Source of the DNA: Candidatus Kaiserbacteria bacterium
Lineage (GTDB): Bacteria > Patescibacteriota > Minisyncoccia > Phycocordibacterales > JABAAK01
DNA: 10,025 nt
Direction of reading: 5' to 3'
Assembly (NCBI GenBank): GCA_014238395.1
Contig: JABABE010000027.1
Coordinates: forward strand, 1-10,025
The notes beneath the pieces are model-generated. The model was not told the DNA's origin. It saw only the letters and a program-made list of their open reading frames with translations, and ran no database searches. Of this stretch, positions 1 through 6,093 are shown in pieces (position 1 is the stretch's first letter; every line of letters starts with the position of its first letter). Both the position numbers and the translations under genes were made by a program.

Positions 1-257
1 AAAGAAATGATCTGTATCGTGAAATCAAAGATTTAAAAAAATGTATTCAATATAACATTAAACCAGAATTATTAGATTTAATACAGTTTGATGAAATTGG
101 TAATGTGCGCGCACGTTCATTTTATAATAATGGCATAACAAATTTGGAAGATATTAGTGATGCATCGGTAGAAAATTTATCAAAAATCGATAAAATTTCC
201 CTAAAATTGGCTAAAAAACTGAAAGATAATCTTAGAAAAGGCATACGTGTTAATTAA
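1..257 (+). CDS. hel308: C-terminal end of a Hel308-type Ski2-family DNA helicase (partial)
   Basis: The reading frame is open from the left edge (first full codon at base 3) to a TAA at 255-257 and gives 84 C-terminal residues. The segment from ELLDLIQFDEIGNVRARSFY onward matches the helix-hairpin-helix tail of archaeal Hel308 helicases: a 'K-x-ELL-x-L' lead-in, an 'IG-x-VRAR-x-(L/F)Y-x-xGI' hairpin, then an 'LEDI' helix and a second hairpin-like segment. In the family this domain contacts single-stranded DNA and acts as a brake on a 3'-to-5' helicase that works at stalled replication forks. The motor domains lie outside the window, so the family call rests on the tail alone; another HhH-ended helicase is the alternative. 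The gene converges with the next one, and its stop codon overlaps that gene's stop. Confidence 0.72.
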   Translation, partial: RNDLYREIKDLKKCIQYNIKPELLDLIQFDEIGNVRARSFYNNGITNLEDISDASVENLSKIDKISLKLAKKLKDNLRKGIRVN

Positions 258-1771
258 TCCTCAGCATTATTCAGGAATAATTTGACAGGATCTAAAATTG
301 ATAATTTTTGTTTTGCTGAATCAGATGATGCCCACTTAAATGCATATTCTACTTTTTTTTCCTTAGATTTTGTTATGCCTAGCATATCTTCTAATTTTGG
401 TTTCATTATGAATCCTTTTTTGATGGAAAACGTGTAATCCAAATATTTCATCTCATCTAGGTCTTTATCTTTGTCCCATACTGCATAATATTTATCTAAT
501 CCAATTAAACGACATACGCCAACAAAATAGCTGACGCCACCTTTTCCACCACATTCAATTATGGATATTCCGTTTTCATTTAGATTAATACCCCAATGTT
601 TTTTACACAATGTCTCAAATAAAATTTTATCACTATCGCCTTCAACAAACAATATTTTTTTTGCAAAAAATAATTCATTTCTTTCAGGATTAAAATGTGT
701 ATATATTTTGTGTATCTCACTGTGGCATAATTCGTCAAGTGATTCACGATTTGGTATTGATACTATACGTGTTGTGTTATCAATTCTACGTAACATAATA
801 ATTTTAGATCCCATTTCAGGTTCTATAAAATGAGTACTGTGAGTAGTATAGATTATTTGTATATGTTCGTTAGATAGTTTTTTCAAATTATCAAACAATA
901 TTCTTTGAGTATGTGGGTCTAAAAATGATTCTGGTTCTTCTATTGCAATGGTAAATTTATTTTGGAAAATTTCTGCATATGTTTGAAAGAGTGTTATAGC
1001 TATCAAATTTTGTGTACCGTATCCTAATTTATTTATACTTAATTTTGGATCATCTTTTATATCTCCATAGATATTTAAATTTTTAAAAAATTCCGATGGT
1101 TCAAATATTTTAAATGATATTTGTATTTGATCATTTAACCCTTTTGTATTTTCTTTAATATTTTCCAGTAATTTTTCTTTTAATTTTTTATATTGTGTAT
1201 TACTTTCTAATATTTTGTCAGAAGCAATCATTGATTTTGTAAAATCATCGATAGTTTTTTCATCAATTTCTGTAGAATTATTTAGTTTTGTGAGTATTTT
1301 GCCCCAAATATATGACCGACCAATATACATCTGTTGTTTTAAATCTCTGTTTGATGGTATGTATATAAAATTAGTTTTTTTGCGTATTTTATTGGTTCCA
1401 TAGAATTCTTGATCATCTTCATTATATACAGAAAATGTATAGTCTAATTCTTGTTCATCTTTATTAATTTTAAACATAAATTTCTTAATTTCAACATGAT
1501 ATTTTTCATAATTCTTTGTTGATGTTAAATCCCTGCATAAAATTGATTTTGTTAAAGAAATTTCAATTGTTATTGTGTCATTATCATTACTATGAAAATC
1601 ATTTATATCAAATTTAGATAAAATCGGTGATTCCCCCAATACATTGTCAATTGCTTGTAATATTGTTGTCTTACCAACGTTATTTGGACCTACTATAGAA
1701 TTTATATTATTGAAATTTAGTTCAATATTATCTATAGTTCTAAAATTTTTAATTATTACTTTCTCGATCAC
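254..1771 (-). CDS. OLD-family endonuclease: SMC-like AAA ATPase fused to a TOPRIM nuclease
   Basis: This is a 505-aa protein. It opens with the 'I-x-x-V-x-I-x-NFR-x-I' strand typical of SMC/RecF-like ATPases. A Walker A motif GPNNVGKTT follows at about 28-36, a signature-like segment near 246-258 (NKLGYGTQN), a Walker B of the 'hhh-EEPE' form at 275-281, and an H-loop TTHSTHF at 309-315. The C-terminal half is a TOPRIM domain with the acidic 'FVEGDSDK' at 375-382, a GGKGG turn near 408-412 and 'DKDKD' at 433-437, the metal-binding residues of OLD nucleases. OLD proteins cut DNA and several protect against phages. No UvrD-like GajB partner (Gabija) or AriB (PARIS) is adjacent, so a stand-alone class 1 enzyme is the best reading. 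The start is GTG; an in-frame stop lies seven codons upstream, with no ATG between. Coding bases are strongly AT-rich, like the other accessory genes here. Confidence 0.9.
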   Translation of the reverse strand: MIEKVIIKNFRTIDNIELNFNNINSIVGPNNVGKTTILQAIDNVLGESPILSKFDINDFHSNDNDTITIEISLTKSILCRDLTSTKNYEKYHVEIKKFMFKINKDEQELDYTFSVYNEDDQEFYGTNKIRKKTNFIYIPSNRDLKQQMYIGRSYIWGKILTKLNNSTEIDEKTIDDFTKSMIASDKILESNTQYKKLKEKLLENIKENTKGLNDQIQISFKIFEPSEFFKNLNIYGDIKDDPKLSINKLGYGTQNLIAITLFQTYAEIFQNKFTIAIEEPESFLDPHTQRILFDNLKKLSNEHIQIIYTTHSTHFIEPEMGSKIIMLRRIDNTTRIVSIPNRESLDELCHSEIHKIYTHFNPERNELFFAKKILFVEGDSDKILFETLCKKHWGINLNENGISIIECGGKGGVSYFVGVCRLIGLDKYYAVWDKDKDLDEMKYLDYTFSIKKGFIMKPKLEDMLGITKSKEKKVEYAFKWASSDSAKQKLSILDPVKLFLNNAED

Positions 1772-1792
1772 GAATTTAATTATCCATAATCA

Positions 1793-1800
1793 ATTTTAAA
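1793..1800 (-). promoter_or_regulatory. Candidate TATA box for the OLD nuclease gene
   Basis: On the minus strand TTTAAAAT lies 22-29 nt upstream of the GTG start. That is the distance expected for a leaderless archaeal transcript beginning at or near the start codon. The call is positional only, in an AT-rich background. Confidence 0.4.
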
Positions 1801-1964
1801 TGTTATTATGATATGTACATCTTTATTCACGAATGAAAAATACCAATATAATTCTGATATTTTTATACTTCATATATTCAATTTGAATCAAAACAGCCAA
1901 CTTTGCTAAATAATATTATGGAATTCAATTGTTTAATTGATTTCATCTAGTCGGATCTGATCAT

Positions 1965-2132
1965 ATGCATGATGTACAGCAAACTACAAAATTATTGAAT
2001 ATACCTCTAAAATCTTTACTCCCTTATCATGAATTCATAAAATATGAACACTCTAAATATTACAATTTTTACACAATATGGTTTACAGAACGCTCTAGGA
2101 ACAAGTGTTATGATATAATATTAACTTTATAA
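1965..2132 (+). CDS. Small hypothetical protein, 55 aa, possibly a remnant
   Basis: An ATG-started frame of 55 codons encodes a charged, aromatic-rich peptide that contains the stretch YYNFYTIWFTERSRNKCYD. I recognise no family, and there are no cysteine pairs or membrane helices. A TATA-like TTTAATTG sits 26-33 nt upstream of the ATG, the right place for leaderless expression. The next open stretch (2137-2289) is in another frame and looks equally protein-like, so both could be pieces of a decayed gene. No simple single frameshift joins them, because stops at 2130-2132 and 2134-2136 close both frames. It may be a real small gene, a fossil or chance. Confidence 0.3.
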   Translation: MHDVQQTTKLLNIPLKSLLPYHEFIKYEHSKYYNFYTIWFTERSRNKCYDIILTL

Positions 2133-2136
2133 CTAA

Positions 2137-2289
2137 TCATCTACGCCTCTTCACACAAAAACTGTAACCGTAACTGATGGTGAACAAGAATCATTTGAGA
2201 TTAGATTTCAAAAAACATTATCTAGTCTTGATGTAAAACATGTAATCTATTCAATATCTACAATCGTGAGTGTACCAATACCGTCATAA
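2137..2289 (+). pseudogene. Coding-like fragment without a start codon
   Basis: This open frame encodes about 50 residues, including KTVTVTDGEQESFEIRFQK, and reads like an alternating beta-strand protein ending in 'SVPIPS' and TAA. It has no ATG, GTG or TTG near its beginning, and a stop lies directly upstream, so it cannot be a simple intact gene. I read it as a possible C-terminal fragment of a lost gene of unknown family. The rest of the stretch up to the tRNA (2290-2493) shows nothing except the diverged outer part of the inverted repeat, from about 2456 on. Confidence 0.22.
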
Positions 2290-2493
2290 AATTTGTATTA
2301 ATAATTCATGATGTATGATCTAGTTTGTCATGATAATTTCGATTTATGATATTTTAAGATTTTTGGATATTTTTTGTATAAGATCACATCATGTCTAGAA
2401 TTTACACGATAAATGAATAGTTTTGTACAATCTATTTATCTACATCGTCCACTATGATCAAATTCTACTATGAACAGTCAATTTATTCATGTT

Positions 2494-2602
2494 TGCGATC
2501 TTGTTCTCTGTTGAGTAATCAACATTAAGGGGAAAACATTCGGAATTTTGGGCTCGTTGCATAGCATGGATAGTGCGAACGCTTGCGGAGTGTTAGGTCG
2601 AG
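2494..2602 (+). repeat. Left arm of a 109-bp inverted repeat (tRNA-Arg 5' part plus upstream flank)
   Basis: These bases match the reverse complement of 6551-6659 with 5 mismatches by hand alignment, about 95%. The arm holds 56 bp upstream of the tRNA and the first 53 bases of the tRNA gene. Identity ends sharply inside the T-stem at 2602. On the outer side weaker similarity continues: a perfect 14-mer at 2456-2469 is found inverted at 6688-6701, with small gaps between. Confidence 0.93.
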
Positions 2603-2624
2603 GGATCGAAGCCCTTCGGGCCCG
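2550..2624 (+). tRNA. tRNA-Arg (anticodon GCG), no intron, CCA not encoded
   Basis: A full cloverleaf folds by hand. The acceptor stem pairs GGGCTCG (2550-2556) with CGGGCCC (2617-2623), with one G-U pair. The D-stem pairs GCAT with GTGC around a loop that contains GG. The anticodon stem pairs AACGC with GTGTT, and the loop TTGCGGA places GCG at 2585-2587, which reads CGC/CGU arginine codons. The variable loop is five bases. The T-stem pairs GAGGG with CCCTT around ATCGAAG, and the discriminator base is G2624. All stems close, so the gene looks functional. It is far more GC-rich than its surroundings. A truncated inverted copy lies at 6551-6603. tRNA genes are common integration sites, and accessory genes start directly downstream. 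Confidence 0.93.
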
Positions 2625-2645
2625 CTACGAATTTACATCGAGCCC

Positions 2646-2650
2646 TTTTT
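2646..2650 (+). terminator. Candidate oligo-T terminator of tRNA-Arg
   Basis: A run of five T residues follows GAGCCC about 20 nt after the discriminator base. Archaeal RNA polymerase stops at short T-runs without needing a hairpin, so this is a plausible end for the tRNA transcript. Confidence 0.4.
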
Positions 2651-2979
2651 GTCGCATGTGTTTGTAGAGTTGTACTGGATAACAGACTGTTTTTTTGAAA
2701 CTATGCCATACCGTTTGATAATGTTCCCATATATGTCAGAGTTCACGTACAACAATATGTGGGAGAAACCTCAGATCACAGATAAATTTCGGCGTGTTGC
2801 TATATGTCATCATGCCGGATATAGTCAGATCGATAAAATCTAAATAAGATCGTGAACTCGTTCCTGACACTCATAAGATGATAATTCCCCAGAATTAGAA
2901 AATTGATATGCATGCACCGTATATTTTTTGATTACATGACACGCCAAGACAACATGGAAATATTTTGATAATGTACCTT

Positions 2980-2992
2980 CAAAACTCTAGAT
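2980..2992. repeat. 13-bp direct repeat, copy 1 (CAAAACTCTAGAT)
   Basis: The same 13 bases occur in the same orientation at 5192-5204. The two copies bracket the DUF262-SIR2 pair, this one lying 12 bases beyond the DUF262 stop. A chance 13-mer match within 10 kb of AT-rich DNA is quite possible, so a role as an insertion footprint is only a suggestion. Confidence 0.35.
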
Positions 2993-3004
2993 AGTTATTA
3001 TAAA

Positions 3005-4021
3005 TCAAGTATCGCCGAATAAAATTTTTTTATTCTGTTCATAATATGTAAAAAATTTATTTAATATTTCATTGCGTTGCATAATTGAACTAGCACTATC
3101 TGCCCCCTGTACTACATATCTATGATAAGTCAATATGGCATTATTTTTAGATTCAATACCTAGGCTAATTTCTTCTTTAATGTGCTCCATAAACAATTTA
3201 AAAAATTGTTTAAGATCTTTATCATTAAATGATCTTTTTTCATAGATGTATTTTTCTATTAGAAAATAAACTGAAATAATTGTGGCACGAGTTCGAAATA
3301 AATTTGAATCGTTTTCAAATATTTGGTAAAGACGATTAAATACGTTTAAAATATTATTTTTATTTGGTATGTCATCTATTTTATAATCATAATATAATTT
3401 CTGTAAATTTAAAAATTTAGAATTTTTTATTGGGTCTTTATTTATAATGTATAATGAATTATTACAAATTTGTGCACAAATTTGTTCTTTAGCAAAACGT
3501 TTTTTCCTTACACTAACATTTTTTATAAATTCAGTTTTTGTTAATTCTTGTACAAATGTTCTCATTTTACTTTTTATGGCATTCAATTTTTCTCCAGAAT
3601 TAGTAGGCATACCTAATTGTAATCTTAAAAATAATAATGTTAACTCTACATCCGTCATATCAGTTATTTTAACAATATGAAATGTATAATTTTCAAATTT
3701 TTCTTTGTACTTCTTTGAAAGTTGTTCATATGTTATAGCACTACCACTGATCAATTTTTCATCTGTAGTAAATTCATTTTTAATAAAATCAAAAATTGCG
3801 CGTAGACGTTGTCGACCGTCGATAACATCATAACCTCCATAATTATCTGCTACGTGAAAATATATTTTTGGTATATCGAATCCACGTAACATTGAATCAA
3901 TTAAATATTTCCTATTTTTATCTGACCAAATGTTGTCATCTCGTTGATATTCCGGATATGACAACATACCTCTTTTTTCGTACAACTGCATCGTAGTAAA
4001 TTCTTCTAATTCGAATTCCAA
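3005..4021 (-). CDS. DUF262 (GmrSD N-terminal-like) protein, second gene of a SIR2-DUF262 pair
   Basis: This 338-aa protein carries the DUF262 hallmarks: 'YPEYQRDDNIW' at 22-32, 'LIDSMLRGFDIPKIYF' at 40-55, and the catalytic-type 'VIDGRQRLRAIFDFI' at 66-80. The fold is ParB/sulfiredoxin-like and is thought to bind or hydrolyse NTPs in the type IV restriction enzyme GmrSD and in BrxU/SspE-like proteins. I see no C-terminal HNH nuclease (DUF1524); the remaining 200 residues are helical and charged. The start is TTG, 2 nt after the stop of the upstream SIR2 gene, with GGGGAT about 7 nt before it. It was chosen because the DUF262 lead-in needs those residues; an ATG at residue 11 is the alternative. 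The spacing implies coupled expression with the SIR2 protein. Whether it senses modified DNA, a nucleotide or a phage protein cannot be told. Confidence 0.87.
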   Translation of the reverse strand: MEFELEEFTTMQLYEKRGMLSYPEYQRDDNIWSDKNRKYLIDSMLRGFDIPKIYFHVADNYGGYDVIDGRQRLRAIFDFIKNEFTTDEKLISGSAITYEQLSKKYKEKFENYTFHIVKITDMTDVELTLLFLRLQLGMPTNSGEKLNAIKSKMRTFVQELTKTEFIKNVSVRKKRFAKEQICAQICNNSLYIINKDPIKNSKFLNLQKLYYDYKIDDIPNKNNILNVFNRLYQIFENDSNLFRTRATIISVYFLIEKYIYEKRSFNDKDLKQFFKLFMEHIKEEISLGIESKNNAILTYHRYVVQGADSASSIMQRNEILNKFFTYYEQNKKILFGDT

Positions 4022-4023
4022 TA

Positions 4024-5013
4024 TTATATCCCCAAATATTTTGATATTTGATCATCTTCTTCTCTCGTTTTTGTTACATTGATATATTTTTCATACAGGT
4101 ATTGTCTGAATGGGTTTGAATTACTACATATTTCCTCATCAAATGATATTTTCAAATATGGGAATTCTGTTTTAATGCGTTTTGCAGCATCAAGATTATT
4201 CACTATGTCGATTTTGAAATCACATTTTAATTGATTTTGATAAATCATTGAAATTAATGCCCAGTCTGCCTTACGTAACGAACAACCAATTATTATTAAT
4301 ACGTCAATACTTTGTAATATCCTTGAAGCATTTTCCCATATCTTTGTGTATATCTCGGAAGGATATTTGAATAAGTTTGGTGGTAGCCATTCAGAATTTC
4401 CGGAACTAACCGATTCAAATTTTGAAGACATATGTAATTGTCCATTATAATCTTTCTTCCAAATAAACGAACCATGCAATTTTAATAATGCTGGAGAATC
4501 AATATTTTGTTTAAATTCTTTAGATACAATATCCATGTGATAATTTGCACCATCATATATTTTAGAGAATGCATTATCAAATATACTATCAAAATTTAAC
4601 GTAAGTATACCAACAAGTTCATTTCCATCATCGGACATATCTTTATGATATTCTTTATGTAAACGTAACAAACATTTTGACAGCTTTTGTTTTTTATAAC
4701 CTTCATCATCGTTTAAAATTTCTATTACGACATTACGAAAATATCTTTGTAATTTTTTAGGCATGTCTTTATAATCATCACCTATATTTTTGTCGTTATA
4801 TATGTAAATGCTAATTAGTTCTTCTACGTCTATTTTACGCATTGTGGCCGATTCTATTAATGATTCTGATAAATGTGATGGTGAATTGTTTTTCATTGCA
4901 TGCTCTGCCACTTCTTCTGCTATTCTATCCATATGTAACCTATTTTCATGATCTTTAGATTCTAATTCTGCCATGGTGGCTCCATTACCTAACAAATATG
5001 CTATCTTTTTCAT
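4024..5013 (-). CDS. SIR2-like NAD-binding protein (predicted NADase effector), first gene of the pair
   Basis: The 329-aa protein begins MKKIAYLLGNGAT, the glycine-rich NAD-binding strand of the SIR2 fold. The sirtuin core motifs follow in order: 'LTLNFDS' at about 137-143, matching TQNID, with N140 and D142; 'LKLHGSF' with the expected catalytic H180; and 'IIIGCSLRKAD' at 240-250, matching the GTSL loop. No zinc-finger cysteine quartet is visible, as in SIR2 domains of defence proteins (ThsA, DSR, SIR2-APAZ), which deplete NAD+ during infection. The frame extends upstream to an ATG at 5061 (345 aa). I prefer 5013 because the fold begins there and a TATA-like box sits at the leaderless distance. 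It leads directly into the DUF262 gene, so regulator/sensor and effector is a reasonable inference; the NADase activity is predicted, not seen. Confidence 0.85.
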   Translation of the reverse strand: MKKIAYLLGNGATMAELESKDHENRLHMDRIAEEVAEHAMKNNSPSHLSESLIESATMRKIDVEELISIYIYNDKNIGDDYKDMPKKLQRYFRNVVIEILNDDEGYKKQKLSKCLLRLHKEYHKDMSDDGNELVGILTLNFDSIFDNAFSKIYDGANYHMDIVSKEFKQNIDSPALLKLHGSFIWKKDYNGQLHMSSKFESVSSGNSEWLPPNLFKYPSEIYTKIWENASRILQSIDVLIIIGCSLRKADWALISMIYQNQLKCDFKIDIVNNLDAAKRIKTEFPYLKISFDEEICSNSNPFRQYLYEKYINVTKTREEDDQISKYLGI

Positions 5014-5035
5014 AATTAATATAATAATATACGTG

Positions 5036-5043
5036 GTTATATT
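5036..5043 (-). promoter_or_regulatory. Candidate TATA box for the SIR2-DUF262 operon
   Basis: On the minus strand AATATAAC lies 23-30 nt before the ATG at 5013, the distance expected for a leaderless transcript. A second AT-rich box (ATTTAAAT) lies further upstream, 18-25 nt before the alternative ATG at 5061. That is too close to make 5061 a leaderless start. Confidence 0.4.
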
Positions 5044-5191
5044 GCTATTGCAAAATTTCATGTATACATTCAGGTTTCATTTAAATACTTTATCGTCATA
5101 TCTACTACGTTTAGATTATGTTTTCTAAATGTCTGATAATATGTTTTATGTATCTCTATCCGTGAATAATTATTTGGAATTACCTAGGTAA

Positions 5192-5204
5192 CAAAACTCT
5201 AGAT
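5192..5204. repeat. 13-bp direct repeat, copy 2 (CAAAACTCTAGAT)
   Basis: Identical to 2980-2992 and in the same orientation. It lies upstream of the SIR2 gene, about 180 bases from the preferred start. Confidence 0.35.
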
Positions 5205-5230
5205 GAATCTTCAAACATTAAAGTTATGGG

Positions 5231-5250
5231 TTTTAATAAATAAAAATACA
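5231..5250 (-). terminator. Candidate T-rich terminator of the zinc-ribbon gene
   Basis: Read on the minus strand, TATTTTTATTTATTAAAA begins about 28 nt after the stop codon of the small zinc-ribbon gene. T-rich tracts of this sort end archaeal transcripts. If used, it would separate this gene from the SIR2 operon further down the same strand. Confidence 0.35.
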
Positions 5251-5276
5251 CTTATTCAAAATATTAGTTTGCATAG

Positions 5277-5471
5277 TTATGAATGACTAGAAGCCTCATT
5301 ACGTTCCTCTCCGACTATTACATCTTCACATTTAGTACAAACTTTGAAACCATGTTTAATATGATATTTTATAATGGAATCATCCGGATCGTTCACAGTT
5401 GTAGTAGATTCACGTACATCATAAATAGCAAACTTAATTCCACATTTTGGACAGATGTTATTATTTACCAC
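5277..5471 (-). CDS. Small zinc-ribbon protein, 64 aa
   Basis: Two CxxC knuckles, CPKC at 7-10 and CTKC at 45-48, are separated by 34 residues rich in beta-branched and charged amino acids, the layout of a single treble-clef/zinc-ribbon domain. Such very small proteins are common in ammonia-oxidising archaea and usually have no known function; binding of nucleic acid or protein is typical of the fold. The start is GTG with a TATA-like box 22-29 nt upstream, so the gene appears to have its own leaderless promoter. It lies on the same strand as the SIR2-DUF262 pair, separated by over 200 bases and a T-rich tract, so I do not count it as part of that operon. Real gene: likely. Function: unknown. 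Confidence 0.68.
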   Translation of the reverse strand: MVNNNICPKCGIKFAIYDVRESTTTVNDPDDSIIKYHIKHGFKVCTKCEDVIVGEERNEASSHS

Positions 5472-5492
5472 GTTTATTTATAAATATTATAC

Positions 5493-5500
5493 AATATAAT
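5493..5500 (-). promoter_or_regulatory. Candidate TATA box for the zinc-ribbon gene
   Basis: On the minus strand ATTATATT lies 22-29 nt before the GTG start, the spacing seen in leaderless archaeal promoters. Confidence 0.42.
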
Positions 5501-5708
5501 TGCTCGATTTAGAGATGATCATAATTTCATATCTAGTCTTATGTCTCGACAAGTTTACAGAACTATTTTGCACACTCTGGTGAATCTACTGACGGTTTTG
5601 TACATTTGTGCCTGCTGTATAATTCGACTGTTTTTTTGTAAAATTCGGATGGTGGATAAATTCTGATCGCACCCATGACCAGATCTTTAAGTTTCAAGAC
5701 TAGGATGT

Positions 5709-5906
5709 TTATTTCGATCGAAGTGAACTACTCATTCCGACCATTTGGCTCGTAAACACAGATGCAAAAACAGCCCCCAGTGTCATCAGAACTGTGCCTT
5801 GTTTCTCAAAACCCTCGATCATGAAAATAGCAATACCTGACAGCATTATTCCCCATGCAACTATCGCAGATATGACCACACCTAAGAACGGTAACTTTGA
5901 CGTCAT
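5709..5906 (-). CDS. Small two-helix membrane protein, 65 aa, function unknown
   Basis: Residues 7-30 and 37-57 form two hydrophobic helices. They are joined by a short loop (EGFEKQG) and flanked by lysine or arginine at both ends (TSK at the N-terminus, LRSK at the C-terminus), so a hairpin with both ends in the cytoplasm is predicted by the positive-inside rule. There is no signal peptide cleavage site. The base composition is less AT-rich than the defence genes, which suggests an older resident gene or a different origin. It starts with ATG and has a well-placed TATA-like box. Small two-helix proteins act as membrane effectors in some defence systems, but it stands alone here and could equally be an ordinary small membrane protein. 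The opposite-strand frame at 5794-5982 is a shadow. Confidence 0.62.
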   Translation of the reverse strand: MTSKLPFLGVVISAIVAWGIMLSGIAIFMIEGFEKQGTVLMTLGAVFASVFTSQMVGMSSSLRSK

Positions 5907-5930
5907 GTACAGAATGCTAGAATGTAAATC

Positions 5931-5938
5931 AATAAATT
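5931..5938 (-). promoter_or_regulatory. Candidate TATA box for the small membrane protein gene
   Basis: On the minus strand AATTTATT lies 25-32 nt before the ATG at 5906, consistent with a leaderless transcript. Confidence 0.45.
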
Positions 5939-6093
5939 CCTTTGGTTATGAAATTGGACATGACACTGCACCCAAAAAGTAATATGCCCTCTACTTTGCA
6001 TCATATTCCTCTCCTGTTTAATTGCCAATAACTGTTGTTTTAAGCAATTCGTATGAGGTCAGCTATTAAACTACACCAAGCATATCTTCAAAT

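Larger units (their letters stand above)
2625..3004. other. Gene-poor stretch between tRNA-Arg and the DUF262 gene
   Basis: No confident gene is present. On the plus strand a frame that begins inside the tRNA stays open to 2843. Its first internal ATG (2703) would give 46 aa beginning MPYRLIMFPYMSEFTYNN, which I do not recognise. This part is less AT-rich than the neighbouring genes and may be a fossil of something inserted at the tRNA. The last 25 bases before the DUF262 stop hold one copy of a 13-bp direct repeat. Confidence 0.4.

Noticed and set aside
561..1403. Plus-strand frames at 561-833 and 1215-1403
   Set aside because: They lie wholly inside the OLD nuclease gene, are antisense to its motifs, and have no family resemblance.
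254..1771. Gabija or PARIS system built on the OLD nuclease
   Set aside because: No UvrD-like GajB or AriB-like gene is adjacent. The neighbouring helicase is Hel308-like and converges on the OLD gene rather than sharing an operon.
2583..2843. 86-aa plus-strand open frame
   Set aside because: Its ATG and first residues lie inside the tRNA-Arg gene. Only the part after the tRNA could be coding, and it has no recognised family.
2685..5638. Shared 13-mer GACTGTTTTTTTG at 2685-2697 and 5626-5638
   Set aside because: More than half of it is a T-run, and the flanks do not align convincingly. It is most likely chance in AT-rich sequence.
5794..5982. 62-aa plus-strand frame opposite the small membrane protein
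   Set aside because: It is mostly antisense to the membrane protein. The minus-strand product has clear helices and a well-placed promoter.
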